Assembly: GCA_019744815.1 (NCBI GenBank)
Contig: JAIEUA010000001.1
Location: 372,001-436,000, forward strand
From: Phycisphaerales bacterium
GTDB lineage: Bacteria > Planctomycetota > Phycisphaerae > Phycisphaerales > UBA1924
Length of the DNA: 64,000 nucleotides
Direction: 5' to 3'
Below are positions 59,588 to 64,000 of the stretch, piece by piece (the first letter of the stretch is position 1; each line of letters begins with the position of its first letter). Under the pieces are notes generated by a model. That model was not told where the DNA came from and searched no databases. It saw only the letters and a program-made list of their open reading frames with translations. The position numbers and the translations under genes are program-made.

Positions 59588-62467
59588 ATGCACAAGAAGT
59601 CTCTGTCGTGCCGCGGGAAGCGGATGGGTGTGGTTGCGGGCGTGATCGCGGGGTCGATCTCGGGCGTGATCGTGTCGTCGGCGAGTGCGCAGTGCCAGCC
59701 GCAGTGGAAGGCGGGGGACCAGCAGGGATTGCCGGGCGCCAACGGGCCGGTGCAGGCGCTGGGCGTGGGTGATCCCGACGGCGCGGGGCCGCTGGGTGAT
59801 TGCCTGATCGCGACCGGGCAGTTCACCTACATCGGTGATGCACGCACCTACAGCGTGGCTTACTGGAATCCCAACGCGGTCAGCGGCTCGGGCTGGGTGG
59901 CGATGGGGCGCACCGATTCGGGCAGCGCGACGAACATCTACGCGGTCGCCAACTGGGCGAATCGCATCCTCATCGGCGGCAGCCTCTCCGGCGTGAACGC
60001 TCCGTGGCTCCCGGGGCCGAATCCCTCTTCGGTCGGTGCGTGGGACGGCACGAAGTGGGTGCCGCTGGCGACGACGGATATCGGCACGACGTGCCAGTCG
60101 CTCGCGGTGGTTCCCGGCGCGGGGACAGGGACGCTGTACGCGATGGGGCGCGATCCTTCGCCGCCGTCGACGCGGGCGCTGTACCGGTATACCTCCGGTC
60201 CGACGCTGAGCACCGGCACCTGGACGCCGCTGCTTCCCGATGTCCGGGGCACCGCGAACCAGATTGTGGTCTTCAACGGCAGCGTCTATCTGATTGGCAA
60301 TCTCTACCGCGACCCCTCCCCAAATGTGCGCTTCCAGGTCGCGCGTTTCGACACGGGAACCAATGACATCGTGCCGCTGCCCTCCTTGGGCAACAACAAC
60401 GGCACGGTGTACGGCGCGATCGTGTACCAGGACGAGCTGTATGTGTACGGCTCGTTCGCGTCGAACGCGGGCGCGCCCGCGAACCGGATCGCGAAGCTGA
60501 ACGGCGCGGGCAATGGGTGGATCGCGAGCTCGACGACTCCGACCACGCTGTTCGATGCCGTGGGAGAGGTGCGTTCCGCGGCGGTGTTCGGTGGCACGCT
60601 GTACGTCGGAACCAGTCTTGGCACTCGTCCGCTCGTAGTCCTCCCGGCCCCCAACGGGGCGTGGTCGGCCCCCGCGGCGCCGGTCTCACAATCCAATAAC
60701 GTGGTGCAGGCGATGTGCCCCTCGCCCGACGGCACGCGGCTGGCCCTCGGCGGCACCAGCTCGTTCAACTACACCGGATCGAGCGCGAATCGCTTCGCGT
60801 TCTACGACCCGGCGAGCAACACCTACGCGCCCGCGGCCAAGGGGCTGGGCGACTCGGGCTTTGGCTATCCCTTCGTCAACGGCTCGGGTGTGATCGGGAG
60901 CAACTTGTACCTGGCGGGCAACTTCTTCGGCATCGGCTCCGATGCCGCCAGCCACCTTGCCAAGTGGGACGGCACGACGCTGTCGCCCGCGCCCGGGGCG
61001 CCGTCGGGATCCATTGAACGCGTGCTCACCGATCCGGCCGGCGGGGCTCTCTTCTTCGCGGGCGGCTCGACGGCCCTTCGCCGCTACGACGGCGTCGCGA
61101 CCTCCGGCGTGATCGTGGACTCCGTGCCCGGAAGCTACTCCAACGGCGTCTTCAGTGTGAACGCGGTCGCCCGGTACCAGGGCAGCCTTGTCATCGGCGG
61201 CAACTTCAGCGCCGGTGGTGGCAAGCCCTCGTATCTCATGCGCCGCACCGGCACCATCGAGAACGGCTCGTGGGATCGGTTCGGGCCGACGGACCCCGGC
61301 AACACCGTCACCGCGATGACAGCGTGGAGCCACCCGAGCGTTGCCGCGGGTGCGCCGCTGCTGGTGATCACCGGGAGCTTTACGAACATCGGCGCGCTCA
61401 CCGCGCGGGTGGCGGCGTGGGACGGCACGACCTGGCGGGCCCTGGGGCAGAACAGCTTCGGGGCTGGGTACTCGGCGAACGCCGCCGTCGCGCTGCCGAT
61501 CCTGAATGGCGATCTGTATATGGCTGTGTACGCCAACGGCATCAACGGCAGCAGCACAACCTATCCGGTGCTGATCCGCTACAACCCCGCGACGGATCTC
61601 TGGGTCGAGATCCCCCGCCCCGCGGCCAATCCCAATCCAATCGTCAGTGGCTTTGGTGTGCCGTCGTCCGCGGTCTCGGCGTTCGGATCGATCTGGCTCG
61701 CGACCAGCAGCTACAGCATCACCGGCATGAACGATCTTGCCAGCGTGCTCCGCTGGGACGGAGTCAAGTGGACCACCTTCGGCGGCGTGGCCGCGCTGTT
61801 CCCGCAGGTCAACAGCGTCAACGTCTTCGGCAACGAGATCGTCCTCACCGGTCTCTTCGGCGTGGTCGGCACCTCGGTCCCGCCTTCGGGTCAGGGCTTC
61901 GTCGGCCAAGGCGGCGTGCCCAGCGTGGGATGGGCCCGGCTCGACACCAGCGGCGGGCTGCCGACGATCGCCACCCAGCCGAGCAACGACTCGTCGTGCG
62001 TGCAGGGTTCGTCGAGCTTCACGGTGCTGGGCACCAGCAACAACCCGCCGCTGACGTACCAGTGGCAGTGGCGTGAGGTCGGAGGCGCGTCGTTCCAGCC
62101 CGTGCTCGCGGGCGCGAACACGCGGTTCAACGCCTCGAACATCAACCAGGCGACGCTGAACATCACCGCGATCAAGAAGGGCGCGAACCTCGAGTTCCGG
62201 GCTCTGGTCTCGGACTCTTGCGCCGGACCGGGCAACGGCCCCTTGAGCAACCCCGCGACGCTCAGCCTCTGTCTCACCGACTTCAACTGCGACAGCTTCG
62301 TCGACGACGCCGACTTCCAGGCGTTCGCCTCGGCGTACAACATCCTCGACTGCTTCGATCCCACCATGCCCGCGGGCTGCCCGGCGGACATCACCTTCGA
62401 CGACATCGTGGATGACCAGGACTTCCTGCTGTTTGTGATCGCGTACAACGCGGTGTTCTGCGAGTGA
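59588..62467 (+). CDS. Secreted dockerin protein with long propeller and Ig-like domain
   Basis: The 959-residue protein has a signal peptide ending A-S-A-Q (about 35), then a Rax2/delta-60-like propeller: W-D-G-T-K-W-V-P-L, L-Y-V-G-T-S-L-G, L-V-I-G-G-N-F-S-A-G-G. An Ig-like domain with T-Y-Q-W-Q-W-R-E-V and a dockerin-like domain ending A-V-F-C-E complete it. It has the same plan as the genes at 40634 and 44702 but lies on the other strand. Confidence 0.85.
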   Translation: MHKKSLSCRGKRMGVVAGVIAGSISGVIVSSASAQCQPQWKAGDQQGLPGANGPVQALGVGDPDGAGPLGDCLIATGQFTYIGDARTYSVAYWNPNAVSGSGWVAMGRTDSGSATNIYAVANWANRILIGGSLSGVNAPWLPGPNPSSVGAWDGTKWVPLATTDIGTTCQSLAVVPGAGTGTLYAMGRDPSPPSTRALYRYTSGPTLSTGTWTPLLPDVRGTANQIVVFNGSVYLIGNLYRDPSPNVRFQVARFDTGTNDIVPLPSLGNNNGTVYGAIVYQDELYVYGSFASNAGAPANRIAKLNGAGNGWIASSTTPTTLFDAVGEVRSAAVFGGTLYVGTSLGTRPLVVLPAPNGAWSAPAAPVSQSNNVVQAMCPSPDGTRLALGGTSSFNYTGSSANRFAFYDPASNTYAPAAKGLGDSGFGYPFVNGSGVIGSNLYLAGNFFGIGSDAASHLAKWDGTTLSPAPGAPSGSIERVLTDPAGGALFFAGGSTALRRYDGVATSGVIVDSVPGSYSNGVFSVNAVARYQGSLVIGGNFSAGGGKPSYLMRRTGTIENGSWDRFGPTDPGNTVTAMTAWSHPSVAAGAPLLVITGSFTNIGALTARVAAWDGTTWRALGQNSFGAGYSANAAVALPILNGDLYMAVYANGINGSSTTYPVLIRYNPATDLWVEIPRPAANPNPIVSGFGVPSSAVSAFGSIWLATSSYSITGMNDLASVLRWDGVKWTTFGGVAALFPQVNSVNVFGNEIVLTGLFGVVGTSVPPSGQGFVGQGGVPSVGWARLDTSGGLPTIATQPSNDSSCVQGSSSFTVLGTSNNPPLTYQWQWREVGGASFQPVLAGANTRFNASNINQATLNITAIKKGANLEFRALVSDSCAGPGNGPLSNPATLSLCLTDFNCDSFVDDADFQAFASAYNILDCFDPTMPAGCPADITFDDIVDDQDFLLFVIAYNAVFCE

Positions 62468-62617
62468 CGATGGTCGCCATCGGGCGGGCGCGAAGGTTCC
62501 TTTGTTTGGGATCTGTCGGCAACCGAGTCGGCGGTCACTTTCTCCTTGTACGTGGTGTGTTCCGGTGGTAGCTTGATACCACCGCGGCACTCCGCCGCGC
62601 GTGCAGGGGAAAGACGC

Positions 62618-64000
62618 ATGCGCCACGCTTCTATCGCTCTCGCTCTGGTTCTTGCCGCCGGCTCCGCCTCGGCTCAGCTCATCAACCGCGTGCAGGGCGT
62701 GCCCGACAACCGTCACAGCGTGGAGGACGCGACCGCCCTGTCGAATGGCGACATCGCGTCCGCGGGCGACTCGTACAACTTCACCGTCGGGTTCAATACC
62801 TCGGCGACGCTCACCCGCGCCGACGCCCTGGGCGTGCCGATCTGGCATCTGAACATCAAGTCGACCAATGACTTTCCGAGCTCGTTCGGGATCCGCGAGA
62901 TTCCCGGCGGCAATCTCGTGCTCGGGTTCTATCGAGACTTCAACACCGACACGCTCTGTCTCGCGGGTGTGTCCGGTTCGGGAACGGTGAACTGGGTGAA
63001 GCGATTCCCAGGCTCTCGCTCGTTCTACGGCACGGGCATGGAGATCGACACGAGTTCGGGCGCGGCGGCGGTGATCGTGGCTTCGCAGTACGACCAGCAG
63101 CCGCCGATCGGCGGACAACTGCTCCGCGCCGATGCGGCCACGGGCGCCCTGATCTTTGATCGCGTCTACACGCCCAGCGTGCCAACAGAGGTGAACGACG
63201 TGTCGTTCGCCGATCTGGCTCGCAAGCCCGGCGGTGACTACTTCGTGACCGGCAACGTGACCAGGCTCATCAACGGTGAGATCTTCGATAACGACCTTTT
63301 GGTCGCGCGACTCAGCGCCACGACCGGGGCCGTGGTCTGGGCGAAGGCCTTCGGCACGCCGCTCGACCCCGAACGCGGCTACGGCTACGAGAGCGGGCGC
63401 GGGATCGAGCTCGCAGCGGACGGCAGCGTGGTGGTGGTCGGCAGCATCAACGACCCGACCCAGACGTTCGGCCCTGACGGCGCGGTCCACATCCGGCTTG
63501 ATGCCGCCACCGGCGCGGTACTGGCGCAGAGCACACTGCTCGATGTTCAGGTCGCCGCCGCGTCGCTCGATCGACTGTCGACCGGACAGTTGGTGGCCAG
63601 CGGCACCCGCGTCTTTGGCGACGGGCAGGGCGCGGCGCAGATGTGGCTGCTCGATCCGGTCACGCTCGCCGCGTACTGGCGGGGCGAATACAACACCAAC
63701 ACCAGCTTCGGCAGGGACGCGATCGAGAGCCTGAGCCCCGCGCAGGGCCTGGTGCTCGTCGGCAATCACTTTTCCGGCAATCCGATCGGATTTCCCGACC
63801 AGATGTTCGTCCGCACCGATCTCACCGGAAACGACGGCTGCAGCGCGGTGCTCGTGATGCCGGACCAGCCGCCGGTGACTCTGATCAGCAACGACATCGC
63901 GCTGAGCATGATCCCCGATCAACGGACCTTTGCCTACAGCCCGGACACAGCGCTTGTGACCATGCTGACCAATCTGGCGTGCGAGCCCGTTGCGTGCGTC
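62618..64000 (+). CDS. Secreted propeller-like protein (3' end outside window)
   Basis: The frame starts M-R-H-A-S-I-A-L-A-L-V-L-A-A-G-S and is open to the last base (461 codons), with the signal peptide ending A-S-A-Q (about 20). The repeats resemble the gene at 22449: A-D-A-L-G-V-P-I-W, S-G-S-G-T-V-N-W-V-K, L-S-A-T-T-G-A-V-V-W. A dockerin-like end is likely but not visible. Confidence 0.8.
   Translation, partial: MRHASIALALVLAAGSASAQLINRVQGVPDNRHSVEDATALSNGDIASAGDSYNFTVGFNTSATLTRADALGVPIWHLNIKSTNDFPSSFGIREIPGGNLVLGFYRDFNTDTLCLAGVSGSGTVNWVKRFPGSRSFYGTGMEIDTSSGAAAVIVASQYDQQPPIGGQLLRADAATGALIFDRVYTPSVPTEVNDVSFADLARKPGGDYFVTGNVTRLINGEIFDNDLLVARLSATTGAVVWAKAFGTPLDPERGYGYESGRGIELAADGSVVVVGSINDPTQTFGPDGAVHIRLDAATGAVLAQSTLLDVQVAAASLDRLSTGQLVASGTRVFGDGQGAAQMWLLDPVTLAAYWRGEYNTNTSFGRDAIESLSPAQGLVLVGNHFSGNPIGFPDQMFVRTDLTGNDGCSAVLVMPDQPPVTLISNDIALSMIPDQRTFAYSPDTALVTMLTNLACEPVACV

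Noticed and set aside
60686..63922. Minus-strand open frame of over 1000 codons at the right end
   Set aside because: Arg/Ala/Val/His-rich antisense translation; the plus strand carries two secreted-protein genes with signal peptides.

Overview
The window is GC-rich bacterial chromosome and most likely comes from a member of the Phycisphaerae/Phycisphaerales (Planctomycetota). Three things suggest this. There are many secreted proteins ending in a two-loop dockerin-like domain with the fixed ending C-P or C-E. There are small zinc-ribbon membrane proteins with the C-x2-C-G-Y-x-L-R-G-L start. Ribosomal protein S9 carries an N-terminal extension. The assignment is inference; no rRNA or tRNA gene was seen.

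Region 1 (1-2.3 kb) holds ordinary host genes: the end of tatC, tadA, an amidase-like protein that appears to have lost zinc ligands, and a small lipoprotein. Region 2 (2.8-19.7 kb) is a plus-strand phage head cassette: portal, scaffold-like protein, SU10-type major capsid protein, head-tail connector-like and other structural-like proteins, and a holin-like protein. No terminase or tail module is visible. Its capsid gene is cut after about 58 codons by an 11-kb integrative element (about 5308-16289) and also carries an in-frame TAG. The element encodes a large serine recombinase, a HARE-HTH protein, a RepA-like ATPase, a fused prohead protease/major capsid protein, a sigma-like regulator, an unknown protein and a restriction-modification pair. 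The seven minus-strand genes overlap or lie close together and look like one operon.

Region 3 (19.7-25.7 kb) holds host genes: a zinc-ribbon membrane protein, a lipoprotein, a membrane-anchored protein, the first dockerin protein and the rplM-rpsI operon. Region 4 (26 kb to the end) is almost entirely secreted proteins with a C-terminal dockerin-like domain. Counting the gene at 22.4 kb, 19 such genes are visible. They carry beta-propellers, Ig-like domains, an SGNH hydrolase, a lipase-like hydrolase, a beta-lactamase-family hydrolase, HAF repeats and unknown repeat domains. Only lpdA (47.6 kb), a PEP-CTERM-like protein (55.6 kb) and a last gene that leaves the window interrupt the set. The genes before 47.4 kb run on minus and those after run on plus. 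No cohesin was recognised.

The intergenic spaces hold two repeat systems that features do not explain. One is a composite repeat of four successive hairpins, in three copies, with single modules elsewhere. The other is a set of inverted-repeat spacers built from short repeated words, found between host genes and also between the phage genes.
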